DNA of 49,963 nt from Actinomycetes bacterium (GTDB lineage Bacteria; Actinomycetota; Actinomycetes; Actinomycetales; Dermatophilaceae), in contig JAKPEG010000024.1 of the NCBI GenBank assembly GCA_029552065.1, positions 1 to 49,963 of the forward strand. The letters run 5' to 3'. Each line of letters opens with the position of its first letter. Position 1 is the first letter of the stretch. Below the pieces are notes generated by a model. It was not told the origin of the DNA. It saw only the letters and a list, made by a program, of their open reading frames with translations, and did no database searches. Shown in pieces: positions 35,771-43,855 of this stretch. A program made the translations under genes and the position numbers.

Positions 35771-36495
35771 CGCAACACGTCGAGCGCCTCGGCGGCCGTG
35801 ACGAGGCGGCCGGGGTAGAAGGGGGTTTCGAGGCGCACGTGCCGACGTGCGCCCGAGCCGCGCAGATGACGCATGAGGTCGACGATCTCGTGCAGCTCGG
35901 GACCTTCGAGGGCGAGGATCCACTCGTAGTCGCCGAGGGCGAAGGCCGCGACCGTGTTGCTGAGGACCCGCTCGTATTCCCTTCCCATCCGGCCGTGTTC
36001 GACGAGCAGGGCCCGGCGGTCGGCATCGGGGAGCAGATACCACTCGTGCGAGCGGACGAAGGGATAGACGACCGCCCAGTCCTGCGCCGGGGCACCCGCC
36101 ATGAAGGCTGGGACGTGGCCCTTGTTGAACTCGGCCGGCCGGTGCATCCCGACCGCCGACCAGACGACCTCGACCGCGTCGCGGAGGGTCTGCCGGATGA
36201 GCCGGCGCACCGCGCGCTGCACCGACTCGGGGGTCGGCCCGTGCAGCCACACCATGAGGTCTGCGTCCGGGCGCATCGCCGACACGTCGTAGAGCCCGCG
36301 CACCGTCACGTCGGCCTCGGCAAGTCCGGCGACGAGCGCGTCCAGCTCCGCCGGCGTGGTGTCCATCCCCGCCGTGTCCTGCCGCCGGGCCAGCACCACC
36401 CAGCACGTGTAGCGGATCGTCTCGTTGATCTCGCGCGCACTCACCCGACGTGAGGCGGCATGTGTGGTCGGCACCGTGTCCGGTGTCATGGTCAT
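35767..36495 (-). CDS. hemQ: Coproheme decarboxylase (HemQ/ChdC)
   Basis: A 242-residue chlorite-dismutase-fold enzyme that removes two propionates from coproheme to give heme b. The catalytic Tyr is Tyr144 in AVVYPFVRSHEWYLLP. NKGHVPAFMAG and GRMGREYERVLSNTV flank the heme pocket in the family. The axial His is probably within the GMHRPAEF region or nearby but was not assigned with certainty. ATG 36495 overlaps the hemY stop (ATGA). Its presence shows that the organism uses the coproporphyrin-dependent pathway. Confidence 0.94.
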   Translation of the reverse strand: MTMTPDTVPTTHAASRRVSAREINETIRYTCWVVLARRQDTAGMDTTPAELDALVAGLAEADVTVRGLYDVSAMRPDADLMVWLHGPTPESVQRAVRRLIRQTLRDAVEVVWSAVGMHRPAEFNKGHVPAFMAGAPAQDWAVVYPFVRSHEWYLLPDADRRALLVEHGRMGREYERVLSNTVAAFALGDYEWILALEGPELHEIVDLMRHLRGSGARRHVRLETPFYPGRLVTAAEALDVLR

Positions 36496-37919
36496 GCGGA
36501 TTCCCTTCTCGTGGCGGCGTCTTCACTGGCTTCCAGGCCGAGGGCATCGCGCGCGGCGCGGCGCCCGTCGGCGATGCAGTCGGGCATGCCGACCCCGCGC
36601 AGGTCCGCTCCGGCGGCCCGCCAGGTCGGACGTCGAGCGAGCCCGGCCTCGGTTCGAGCGACCCGGGCGAGGTGGCCAACGGCATACCGGGGCATGACTC
36701 CCTCCCACCGGGTGACCCGACTCAGCGACGGTGGGCGCGGAGCACCGAGCACTCCGGCGACGTGCTCGGCCACTGCAGCGACGAGGACCCGGTCCGCGGC
36801 TGAGGCGAGGGCCCCCACCCGTTCGGGGACGAAGGCCCGCAGCAGGACGACTCCGTCGGGAGCGCGCCCCGGCCACTTCGCCGACGACACGGTCACCCCG
36901 CTCACCGGCGCCGGGTCGGCCTCGAGCCAGCCGTGGCTGGTCGGCGGGGCGTCGAAGGCGGCAGCCTCCCACGCGAGCGTGACGACGGTGCTCGACCCGT
37001 GCGGGATCTCCCGCAGCGCCCGGGCCGCGTCGGGCGCCTGCGCCGCAACGAGATCGGCCGTGACCGTCGCGCCGGCGGCGAGGACCACGGCGCCGACTCG
37101 CTCGGGTGACCGGGCGGCATACCGGACGATCGTGGCGGCCCCGTCCGGCTCCAGGGCCACGACACGTTCGCCCAGTCGCACCGTCGCGCCCCGCTCGAGC
37201 AGCTGTGCCTGCAGCGTCTCGGGCAGGGACCCGAGCCCGCGCGCGAGACTACGGAACGGCGACGAGGCACCCGGCGGGGCACCGGCGGCGGCGCGGCGTT
37301 GCGCGCGGCCCTGCGCCAGACCGGCGAGCAGCAGGCTGCGGTGGCGCTGTTCGTCGGCGCGCAGGCCCGGCACCACGGCGTCGAGGCTCAGCTCGTCGAG
37401 CTGCGCACCGTAGATCCCGCCGACGAGCGGTTGGGCGAGCCGGGCGACGAGCCCGTCCCCGAGGCGGGTCCGCAGGAAGCTCCCGAGGGAGACGTCCGCG
37501 TCGGGCAGTTGCCGCGGCAGGACGAGGTCGAGCGCGGCCCTGGCCTTGGCCCCCGGACCCAGCAGGCCGGATCGCACGAACGGCCCGAGGCGGGTCGGCA
37601 CGGCCAGCCCCATCCCCTCGGGGATCGGGTGCAGCCGGCCCGCGCTGCGGATGTGCACGGTGCGTCCCGGCCGCACGCCGACCACCTCGGTGGACAGGCC
37701 GAGCTCCTCGACGAGGACGAGTGCCGCGGCGCGGTAGGCGACGAAGGCGTCCGGCCCGTGCTCGACGACGAGCCCGTCCGTGCGCTCCGTGCGCACCTTG
37801 CCGCCGACAGCCGCCGCGGGGTCGACCACCAGGACGCGCGCGCCTGCGCTGCTGGCCTCCCAGGCTGCGGCCAGCCCGGTGATTCCCGCGCCCACGACGA
37901 GCAGGTCGTATGCCGTCAC
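36492..37919 (-). CDS. hemY: Coproporphyrinogen III oxidase, FAD-dependent (CgoX/HemY)
   Basis: A 475-residue flavoprotein of the HemY/CgoX family that oxidises coproporphyrinogen III to coproporphyrin III. The N-terminal dinucleotide fold is DLLVVGAGITGLAAAWEASSAG, followed by VGGKVRTERTDGLVVEHGPDAF. The middle contains PLVGGIYGAQLDELSLDAVVPGL, and the C-terminus RRPTWRAAGADLRGVGMPDCIADGRRAA closes the FAD site. GTG 37919 overlaps the hemE stop (GTGA). Placement before hemQ and hemH fits the coproporphyrin branch. Confidence 0.93.
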   Translation of the reverse strand: MTAYDLLVVGAGITGLAAAWEASSAGARVLVVDPAAAVGGKVRTERTDGLVVEHGPDAFVAYRAAALVLVEELGLSTEVVGVRPGRTVHIRSAGRLHPIPEGMGLAVPTRLGPFVRSGLLGPGAKARAALDLVLPRQLPDADVSLGSFLRTRLGDGLVARLAQPLVGGIYGAQLDELSLDAVVPGLRADEQRHRSLLLAGLAQGRAQRRAAAGAPPGASSPFRSLARGLGSLPETLQAQLLERGATVRLGERVVALEPDGAATIVRYAARSPERVGAVVLAAGATVTADLVAAQAPDAARALREIPHGSSTVVTLAWEAAAFDAPPTSHGWLEADPAPVSGVTVSSAKWPGRAPDGVVLLRAFVPERVGALASAADRVLVAAVAEHVAGVLGAPRPPSLSRVTRWEGVMPRYAVGHLARVARTEAGLARRPTWRAAGADLRGVGMPDCIADGRRAARDALGLEASEDAATRRESA

Positions 37920-39001
37920 GACGTCGTCTCCGCGGCCACGGGGGGCCCCCGCTCCGGCGACGGCTCACTGCCGGAGCCGAGCGAGTGGACGAGCGCGACG
38001 AGCCGGGTCAGCACGTCGGGGTCGGTGTCGGGCGGCACCCCGTGTCCGAGATTGACCACGTGCGCCGGTGCTGCTGCCCCCCTGCGGACCACGTCGCGGA
38101 CGTGCTCATCGACCACGGCCCACGGGGCGCCGAGCACCTGCGGGTCGATGTTGCCCTGCACCGGAACTCGACTGCCGAGGGTCGCGACGGCCTCGTCGAG
38201 TGGGGTCTGCGCGTCGACGCCGACCGCGTCGGCGCCCGCCTCGTGGAGCGCGCACAGCAGATGCGCCGTGCCGGTGCCGAAGTGGATGCGCGGGACGCCC
38301 AGCCCACGCACCGCTGCGAGGACCGCAGCCGAATGCGGCATGACTGCCTCCCGGTAGTCCGCCTCCGAGAGCGCCCCCACCCACGAGTCGAACAGCTGCA
38401 CCGCGCTCGCCCCCGCCTCGATCTGGGCCTGCAGAAAGGCGGTGCTGGCCCGGGCGACCCAGCCGAGCAGGGCGTGCCAGGTCGAGGGATCCTCGCGCAA
38501 CAGGGCTCGTGTGAGAGCCAATTCGCGGCTCGGCCGCCCTTCGACGAGATAAGACGCCACCGTGAACGGGGCGCCCGCGAAACCGATGAGCGGGGTCGGG
38601 CCGAGCTCGGCAATGGCCAGCCCGACCGCCTCGCGGATCGGCTCGAGCGCCGCAGGATCGAGTTCGGGCAGCGCGGCGACCTCGCGCGCGGTGCGCACCG
38701 GTCGCTCGAGGACCGGCCCGACGCCCGGAGCGATCTGCACGCCGACCCCGGCCAGGCGCACCGGGACGACGATGTCGGAGAAGAAGACGGCCGCGTCCAC
38801 CCCGTGCCGGCGCACCGGCTGACAGGTGATCTCGGCGGCCAGCGCAGGAGTGAGACAGGCGTCGAGCATCGCGGTGCCCCGGCGGGCCGCGCGGTACTCC
38901 GGCAGCGAGCGACCGGCCTGGCGCATGAACCACACCGGTAGTCGGTCGGGTCGGTCGCCGCGCAGGGCACGTAGGAGGGGGCTGGTGTCGGGCGCGCTCA
39001 C
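37916..39001 (-). CDS. hemE: Uroporphyrinogen III decarboxylase
   Basis: A 361-residue enzyme that converts uroporphyrinogen III to coproporphyrinogen III. The signature PVWFMRQAGRSLPEYR (residues ~22-37) contains the substrate-binding Arg residues. ITCQPVRRHGVDAAVFFSDIVVP and LIGFAGAPFTVASYLVEG are both family blocks, and GNIDPQVLGAP and NLGHGVPPDTDPD mark the C-terminal half. GTG 39001 overlaps the hemD stop (GTGA). Confidence 0.95.
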   Translation of the reverse strand: MSAPDTSPLLRALRGDRPDRLPVWFMRQAGRSLPEYRAARRGTAMLDACLTPALAAEITCQPVRRHGVDAAVFFSDIVVPVRLAGVGVQIAPGVGPVLERPVRTAREVAALPELDPAALEPIREAVGLAIAELGPTPLIGFAGAPFTVASYLVEGRPSRELALTRALLREDPSTWHALLGWVARASTAFLQAQIEAGASAVQLFDSWVGALSEADYREAVMPHSAAVLAAVRGLGVPRIHFGTGTAHLLCALHEAGADAVGVDAQTPLDEAVATLGSRVPVQGNIDPQVLGAPWAVVDEHVRDVVRRGAAAPAHVVNLGHGVPPDTDPDVLTRLVALVHSLGSGSEPSPERGPPVAAETTS

Positions 39002-39912
39002 TGCGGTCCTCGCGAGGTCGTCGGGTCTTCGTCGGTATGCCGTCCGCCCGCCTGCGCGAGAGCGGCGGCGAGCCGCTCGGCCACCCGCTCGGGGTCGGGG
39101 TCGGGGAATGACAAGGGGCGCCATCCCCGGGCCCGGGCGGCTGCGGTGGTCGTCGGCCCGACGGTGGCGACGACGAGACCGGAACCGGGGCGGACGGCAT
39201 ACCGGGCCACGGCGGCCACGGCGCTCGGGGAGCGCAGGAGGACGGCGTCGATGCCCTGCGAGCCGACGGAGCCGAGGGAGTCGGCCGAGCCAGCCGAGCC
39301 GGCCGAGCGGCCCGCAGCGACCGCGGCGGCTGTGGCGGGGGTGGCGGTGACCGGTTGCGTGTCGTAGACGGCCGCCGCCTCGACCTGCCAGCCGGCCGCC
39401 CGCAGTCCGTCGGCGAGGGTGGGCCGGGCGGCGGCGCTGCCCGGCAGGAGGGCCCGCGAGGGCGTGGGCTGCACCGCGAGCAGATCCGCCAGCAGGGCCT
39501 GGGCGTGCGGCCGGTGGGCGATCAGGTCCACCGGGATCCCCTCGGGAAGGCTCGCCGCGGTGACCGGTCCGACGGCGGCCACCGTGAGGCCGACCCGCCC
39601 GGCTGCGACGAGCGCCTCGCCCAAGGCGTCCGCACCGACGAGCGCCTCCCACGCGGGGATCGTGCGTGCAGAGCTGAGCACGAGCCAGCCGGCCACCGGC
39701 AGTCGCGCGGCGAGCCGCCGGGCCGGCTCCGGGTCGGCGACCGGCGACACCTGGAGGTAGGGGTCGACGACGGGCTCGAGTCCCACGGCCGCCAGGGCCG
39801 CGGAGTCCCGCGCGTTGCCCGATCCGGGTCGCTCGCGGGAGCCTGCCGCGGGACCGACCTCGTCGGGCCGCACGAGCAGGACCCGCGGGCGGCGCTCGCC
39901 CCGAGGGCTCAG
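38998..39912 (-). CDS. hemD: Uroporphyrinogen III synthase, probable CTG start
   Basis: A 304-residue enzyme closing hydroxymethylbilane into uroporphyrinogen III, the branch point to heme and siroheme. VLLVRPDEVG and GWLVLSSARTIPAW begin the two lobes, and DAVLLRSPSAVAAVARY and ATVGPTTTAAARARGW end the fold. There is no ATG, GTG or TTG in a suitable place. CTG 39912 overlaps the hemC stop (CTGA) and has GGAG 7 bases upstream. The next in-frame GTG (39873) would delete the first beta strand. A low-complexity Ala/Gly/Ser stretch near residue 220 comes from GCCGAGCC repeats. Confidence 0.85.
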   Translation of the reverse strand: MSPRGERRPRVLLVRPDEVGPAAGSRERPGSGNARDSAALAAVGLEPVVDPYLQVSPVADPEPARRLAARLPVAGWLVLSSARTIPAWEALVGADALGEALVAAGRVGLTVAAVGPVTAASLPEGIPVDLIAHRPHAQALLADLLAVQPTPSRALLPGSAAARPTLADGLRAAGWQVEAAAVYDTQPVTATPATAAAVAAGRSAGSAGSADSLGSVGSQGIDAVLLRSPSAVAAVARYAVRPGSGLVVATVGPTTTAAARARGWRPLSFPDPDPERVAERLAAALAQAGGRHTDEDPTTSRGPQ

Positions 39913-40808
39913 CGGCCCGCTCCGTCCAGGAGGGCGGCAGCCACGTCGAGCCCGAGCTGGTGAGCCGCCGCCAGGTCGCCCGAGTCGGGCAACGCGAGCG
40001 CGGCATAGCGCTGGACGTAGGCGACCCCACGGTGGCCGGACAGGTCGGCCCGCAACTCGAGGATGCCCGCGGCATACTGCGCGTGCGCCCCGACGGCGGT
40101 CGTGCAGGCGGCCTCGACGCCTTGCAGGACAGCGCGTTCGGCGGTCACGACGCATCGGCTCGGGGAGTGGTCGAGGGTGGCCAGGAGGGCGGCGAGCGGG
40201 TCGTCGAGCCGACATTCGACGGCGAGAGCGCCCTGGGCGGGGGCCGGGAGCATGACGGTCGGGTCGAGCAGGGCGGCCTGCGGCACTGCGCGACCGATCC
40301 GGTCCAAACCCGCCTTAGCGAGCACGATCGCGTCGAGCGTGCCCGAGGAGACCAGGCCGAGGCGGGTGTCGATGTTGCCGCGGACGGGCTCCACCCGCAG
40401 ATCGGGGCGCGCGCGCAGGAGCGCTGCGGCACGACGCGGGCTGCTCGTCCCCACCCGTGCGCGCGGTGGGAGCTGCGCGAGGGTGGCATCGCCGGTCGCG
40501 ACGAGCACGTCGGCGGGGTCGCCACGTTCGGGCACGGCGGCGACGACGAGTCCCGGGACGGGCGCGGAGGGCAGGTCCTTGAAGGAGTGGACGACCAGGT
40601 CGACCGAACCGGCGAGCAGTGCCTCACGCAGGGTGGCCACGAAGATGCCTGGGCGGCTGGGCGCGTCCAGCCGCAGGGCCGGGTCGTCGCCGTCGGTGCG
40701 GATCGGGACCAGTTCACACGGCTCGCCGAGCGCCTTCTCGACCAGCCCTGCGACGAGCGTCGACTGGGTGCGCGCGAGCAGGCTGGTGCGGGTGCCCAGG
40801 CGGAGCAT
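39909..40808 (-). CDS. hemC: Hydroxymethylbilane synthase (porphobilinogen deaminase)
   Basis: A 299-residue enzyme that polymerises four porphobilinogens. LRLGTRTSLLARTQS at the N-terminus, DLVVHSFKDLPSAPVPGL with the catalytic Asp/Lys region, GTSSPRRAAALLRARPDL and VRGNIDTRL are all intact. The dipyrromethane-binding Cys is in LQGVEAACTTAVGAHA. ATG 40808 shares a base with the hemA stop (TGATG). The 3' end overlaps the unusual hemD start. Confidence 0.95.
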   Translation of the reverse strand: MLRLGTRTSLLARTQSTLVAGLVEKALGEPCELVPIRTDGDDPALRLDAPSRPGIFVATLREALLAGSVDLVVHSFKDLPSAPVPGLVVAAVPERGDPADVLVATGDATLAQLPPRARVGTSSPRRAAALLRARPDLRVEPVRGNIDTRLGLVSSGTLDAIVLAKAGLDRIGRAVPQAALLDPTVMLPAPAQGALAVECRLDDPLAALLATLDHSPSRCVVTAERAVLQGVEAACTTAVGAHAQYAAGILELRADLSGHRGVAYVQRYAALALPDSGDLAAAHQLGLDVAAALLDGAGR

Positions 40809-42067
40809 CAGCGCTCCTCGACGACGATGCCGAAGAGCGTGTGCATCGCCTCGACGTAGTCGTCCAGGCCACCCGTGCGCGCGAGTTCGGCCGCGCGCAC
40901 GCTCGGCGTGTGCAACAGGGCACCCGACACCCGTCGCAACGACCGGGCGATCGCCTCGGCGGTCTCGGGCGGGTGACGGCGGATCGCCAACTCGGTCTCG
41001 CGAGCGATGATCTGGCTCACGTAAGAGCGCATCGCCGTCACCGCCGGTGCTGCCGTGCGACCCTCCTCGACGTGCAGGTATGCCGCGACTCCCCGCTCCA
41101 CGGTCTCCTGCGCCGCGACGAGCGCCGTGGCGTGCTCGTCGGGGGCGTGGGCCCCGATCTCGTCGAGGGTGAGCACGTCGACGTGGACGAGCGCGCAGGC
41201 GGCAGGGGTGAGTTCGCCGGAGGTCGACAGGTCGAGGACCGGCAGGACCTCGGTGGCGCCGGCCCGGGCGCGGGCGACCGTGGGGGCGTCGAGCGGCTCG
41301 GCGCCGGGTCGGCTGCACAGGACGAGCACGTCGGCTCGCGCCAGTGCCGCGGCGAGACCGCCCGCAGGGACGGCGTCGACGTCCGGGTGGCTGGCGGCGA
41401 AGGCCTCGGCCCGACCGGTGCGGGAGTAGACCTCCACGTGCCCGGCGCCGCGCCGGGCCAACTCGGCGACGACGACCCCCGCGAAGTCCCCGGTGCCCAC
41501 GACCAGGGCGCGGCGTCCTTGCATCCGGCCGTGGCGCTGTTCGACGAGGTCGAGTCCGACGGAGGCGAGCGAGCGGCCGGAGGCCCCGAGCTCGGTGTCG
41601 GTCGCGACCGCCTTCGCGGTGGTGAGCGCGTCCTGGAAGAGCCGCCGCAGGGCCGGGGTGGCGCTCTCCTGCGCCGCGGCGAGGGCGGCCCGGACCTGCC
41701 CGGCGATCTGGGCCTCGCCGACGACCATCGAGTCCAGCCCACAGGCCACCGAGAAGAGGTGCTCCACCACGCTCTCGCCGGCGTGCACCTGCATGGCATC
41801 GACGACGTCGAGGCGGTCGGGCAGGGCTGCGCGCACGGCCGCGAGCGCCGCCTCGACCCCGCCGTGGAAGCTCGCGGAATCGAGATAGAGCTCGAACCGG
41901 TTGCACGTCGCGAGCAGGACGTGACCCGCGATGACGGGCGTCGCAGCGGTTGACGACCGCCTCGAACGGGTGAGGGATGCCGCGATGTGCGGGCCGTGGA
42001 GCTCGAGCGTGGCGAGATCCTCGGACCCGAGTTGGTGGTGGCTGGCGCCGACGACCACGAGGGGCAC
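40808..42067 (-). CDS. hemA: Glutamyl-tRNA reductase
   Basis: A 419-residue NADPH-dependent enzyme and first committed step of C5 tetrapyrrole synthesis. VVVGASHHQLGSEDLA starts the protein and the catalytic Cys is Cys55 in LLATCNRFELYLD. ACGLDSMVVGEAQIAGQVR, the NADPH site ALVVGTGDFAGVVVAELARRG, and a C-terminal dimerisation helix follow. GTG 42067 is the first start consistent with the family. It heads the heme run after a 91-base gap to sirB that contains an inverted repeat, so a promoter probably lies here. Confidence 0.94.
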   Translation of the reverse strand: MPLVVVGASHHQLGSEDLATLELHGPHIAASLTRSRRSSTAATPVIAGHVLLATCNRFELYLDSASFHGGVEAALAAVRAALPDRLDVVDAMQVHAGESVVEHLFSVACGLDSMVVGEAQIAGQVRAALAAAQESATPALRRLFQDALTTAKAVATDTELGASGRSLASVGLDLVEQRHGRMQGRRALVVGTGDFAGVVVAELARRGAGHVEVYSRTGRAEAFAASHPDVDAVPAGGLAAALARADVLVLCSRPGAEPLDAPTVARARAGATEVLPVLDLSTSGELTPAACALVHVDVLTLDEIGAHAPDEHATALVAAQETVERGVAAYLHVEEGRTAAPAVTAMRSYVSQIIARETELAIRRHPPETAEAIARSLRRVSGALLHTPSVRAAELARTGGLDDYVEAMHTLFGIVVEER

Positions 42068-42128
42068 CCGGCGATGGTAACCCCCCGATGGGGCTTTCCT
42101 GTCCGTCGGCTCACCGAAAGTGTTTTGT

Positions 42129-42142
42129 CGACATGCTTGTCG
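42129..42142. promoter_or_regulatory. Inverted repeat in the hemA upstream region
   Basis: CGACA-TGCT-TGTCG (42129-42142) is a perfect 5-base inverted repeat, overlapping a 12-base direct repeat of TTGTCG (42125-42130, 42137-42142). It lies 62-75 bases before the hemA GTG in an AT-richer patch. It could be an operator for heme or redox control; no known consensus (Rex, LexA, Fur) fits. Confidence 0.35.
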
Positions 42143-42158
42143 CGTAAGGGTTTTCGGG

Positions 42159-42911
42159 TCACCCGGCATACCTGATGCCCCCTCGCGGGAGGACGGGCAT
42201 CGCCGCCGGCCTTGCGCCCAGCCGGGCCACGACGACGTCGAGCACGGCCGGATGCGCCCCGAGCACGGCACCCAGCGGTATGCCGCGCGTCCCGCTCAGC
42301 TGCGTGGCGGCGCGGCTGAAGTGGCCCGGTGCGAGCAGGGCCGGCACGGCGACCGGTCGGTCCCCGCGGTCTGCGGCAACGAGGGCCGTGTGCGCGCTCG
42401 GTCCCGGACCGGAGAGGAAGCCGACGGAGACCGTCACCCCGCAGAGCTGGGCGAGGGTCGCGCCGAGCGTCACCACCTCGTCTCGCGCGGAGGCCGAGCT
42501 CGATCCCGCTGCCAGCACCGCGATTGCGTCCGGGTCGGGTTGTGCTTCCTGCGCCCGGGCCAGCAGCGCCCGGGCGAGTGCCGCACCGGCACCGAGGTGC
42601 TCGCTCACCAGGGCTCCCGACTGCCGTGCCGCACGGGGCACGTCGACCTCGACGTGGTAGCCCGCGGTGACGAACATCGGCACGACGAGGGCGTCCGGGA
42701 GCGAGGCCAGCACGTGGGCGAGCCCCGGACTCGCGAGATCGACGAAACCGAGTCCGACCGGCGCGCCGAGGCGGTCCGCGACGCCGTCGCGGACCGCCTC
42801 GAGGGTGCGCCGCCCGGCCGGATCGGAGGTTCCGTGTGCCGCCAGGACGACCGGTCGGGCCGGTCGGTCCGCTCGTGCACCGGCGACTTGTCGCCCGCCC
42901 GACTCCGGCAT
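42159..42911 (-). CDS. sirB: Sirohydrochlorin chelatase (SirB/CbiX-like)
   Basis: A 250-residue class II chelatase that would insert iron into sirohydrochlorin to make siroheme. VVLAAHGTSDPAGRRTLEAV has the N-terminal active-site His, and VVPMFVTAGYHVEVDVPRAA supplies the second His region. Two similar halves are recognisable, with VAVPALLAPGHFSRAATQL in the second. ATG 42911 is used; no clear ribosome site precedes it. It lies 14 bases after the TSUP transporter and downstream of cysG/sir, which explains the iron-chelatase (rather than cobalt) assignment. Confidence 0.85.
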   Translation of the reverse strand: MPESGGRQVAGARADRPARPVVLAAHGTSDPAGRRTLEAVRDGVADRLGAPVGLGFVDLASPGLAHVLASLPDALVVPMFVTAGYHVEVDVPRAARQSGALVSEHLGAGAALARALLARAQEAQPDPDAIAVLAAGSSSASARDEVVTLGATLAQLCGVTVSVGFLSGPGPSAHTALVAADRGDRPVAVPALLAPGHFSRAATQLSGTRGIPLGAVLGAHPAVLDVVVARLGARPAAMPVLPRGGIRYAG

Positions 42912-42925
42912 CGGTATGCCGCCGC

Positions 42926-43837
42926 TCAGGACGCCTGGGAGGCCGACACCGGGCTCTCGGGGGAGAGGCGACCCACGAGGCTGGCTCGGTGGGCCCGGAC
43001 GGACAGGGCGACGAAGGCGATCCAGGCCAGCGAGACCCCGACGTAGAGCGCCGTGCTGTGCGCGGCGACGAAGTCGGAGGACTTGCCGAGGGTGCGCAGG
43101 TTGGTGATGACGATGAGCCCGCCGACGGCCGAGCCCAGCACCGCGGCCGGCAGCTTGGAGACCAGCCAGGCGGCGAAGGGGGCAGCGATGAGGCCGCCGA
43201 GCAGCAGCACCCCGACGTAGGCCCACGTGATGCCCGAGGTTCCCAGGCCGATGAGGAAGCCCAGGCTTGCCGAGACGGTGACGAGAAACTCGGAGGTGTC
43301 GACGGAGCCGACGACGTGGCGCGGTTTGGTCCGTCCGGCGGACAACAGCGCGGTCGTCGAGACCGGCCCCCAGCCGCCACCCCCGGTCGCGTCGACGAAG
43401 CCGCCGACGAGCCCGAGCGGGGCGAGGAAGCGGTTGCCGTGCGGAGAGCGGTGTGCGTGGACCGCTCGCGGTGGCCGCACGGCGAACCGAGTGAGGATGA
43501 AGACCCCGAGGGCGATGAGCAACACGGCCATCACGGGAGCCGCGGCCTCGGTCGACAGCTCGGACAGCAGCGTGGCGCCGGCGAAGGCGCCGACGGCGCC
43601 GGGAACGCCGAGCCGCCAGACGAGCGGCCAGTCCACGTTGCCCAGGCGCCAGTGCGAAGCGCCGGAGACGAGGTTGGTGCCGAGCTCGGCGAAGTGGACC
43701 GAGGCGCTGGCCGCGGCCGGGGTGAGCCCGGCGAGCAGCAGGAGCGAGGACGAGGTGGCGCCGTAGCCCATCCCGAGGGCGCCGTCGACGAGCTGGGCCG
43801 CGAATCCGACGAGGCCGAGCACGAGGAGCTTGTTCAT
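42926..43837 (-). CDS. TSUP (TauE/SafE) family permease, probable sulfur-compound transporter
   Basis: A 303-residue protein with about eight hydrophobic segments. The N-terminal GFAAQLVDGALGMGYGATSSSLLLLAGLTPAAASASVHFAEL and central VGGFVDATGGGGWGPVSTTALL are the paired conserved blocks of the TSUP/DUF81 family. It lies inside the sulfate-assimilation operon, 18 bases after cysG and before sirB, so uptake or export of sulfate, sulfite or thiosulfate is likely. This substrate assignment is inference from context. Confidence 0.88.
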   Translation of the reverse strand: MNKLLVLGLVGFAAQLVDGALGMGYGATSSSLLLLAGLTPAAASASVHFAELGTNLVSGASHWRLGNVDWPLVWRLGVPGAVGAFAGATLLSELSTEAAAPVMAVLLIALGVFILTRFAVRPPRAVHAHRSPHGNRFLAPLGLVGGFVDATGGGGWGPVSTTALLSAGRTKPRHVVGSVDTSEFLVTVSASLGFLIGLGTSGITWAYVGVLLLGGLIAAPFAAWLVSKLPAAVLGSAVGGLIVITNLRTLGKSSDFVAAHSTALYVGVSLAWIAFVALSVRAHRASLVGRLSPESPVSASQAS

Positions 43838-43855
43838 GAGGGTGGATCCCGTCTG

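Noticed and set aside
42068-42158. Cobalamin or other riboswitch before hemA
   Set aside because: The gap is only 91 bases, with no B12-box-like conserved sequence and only small stems.
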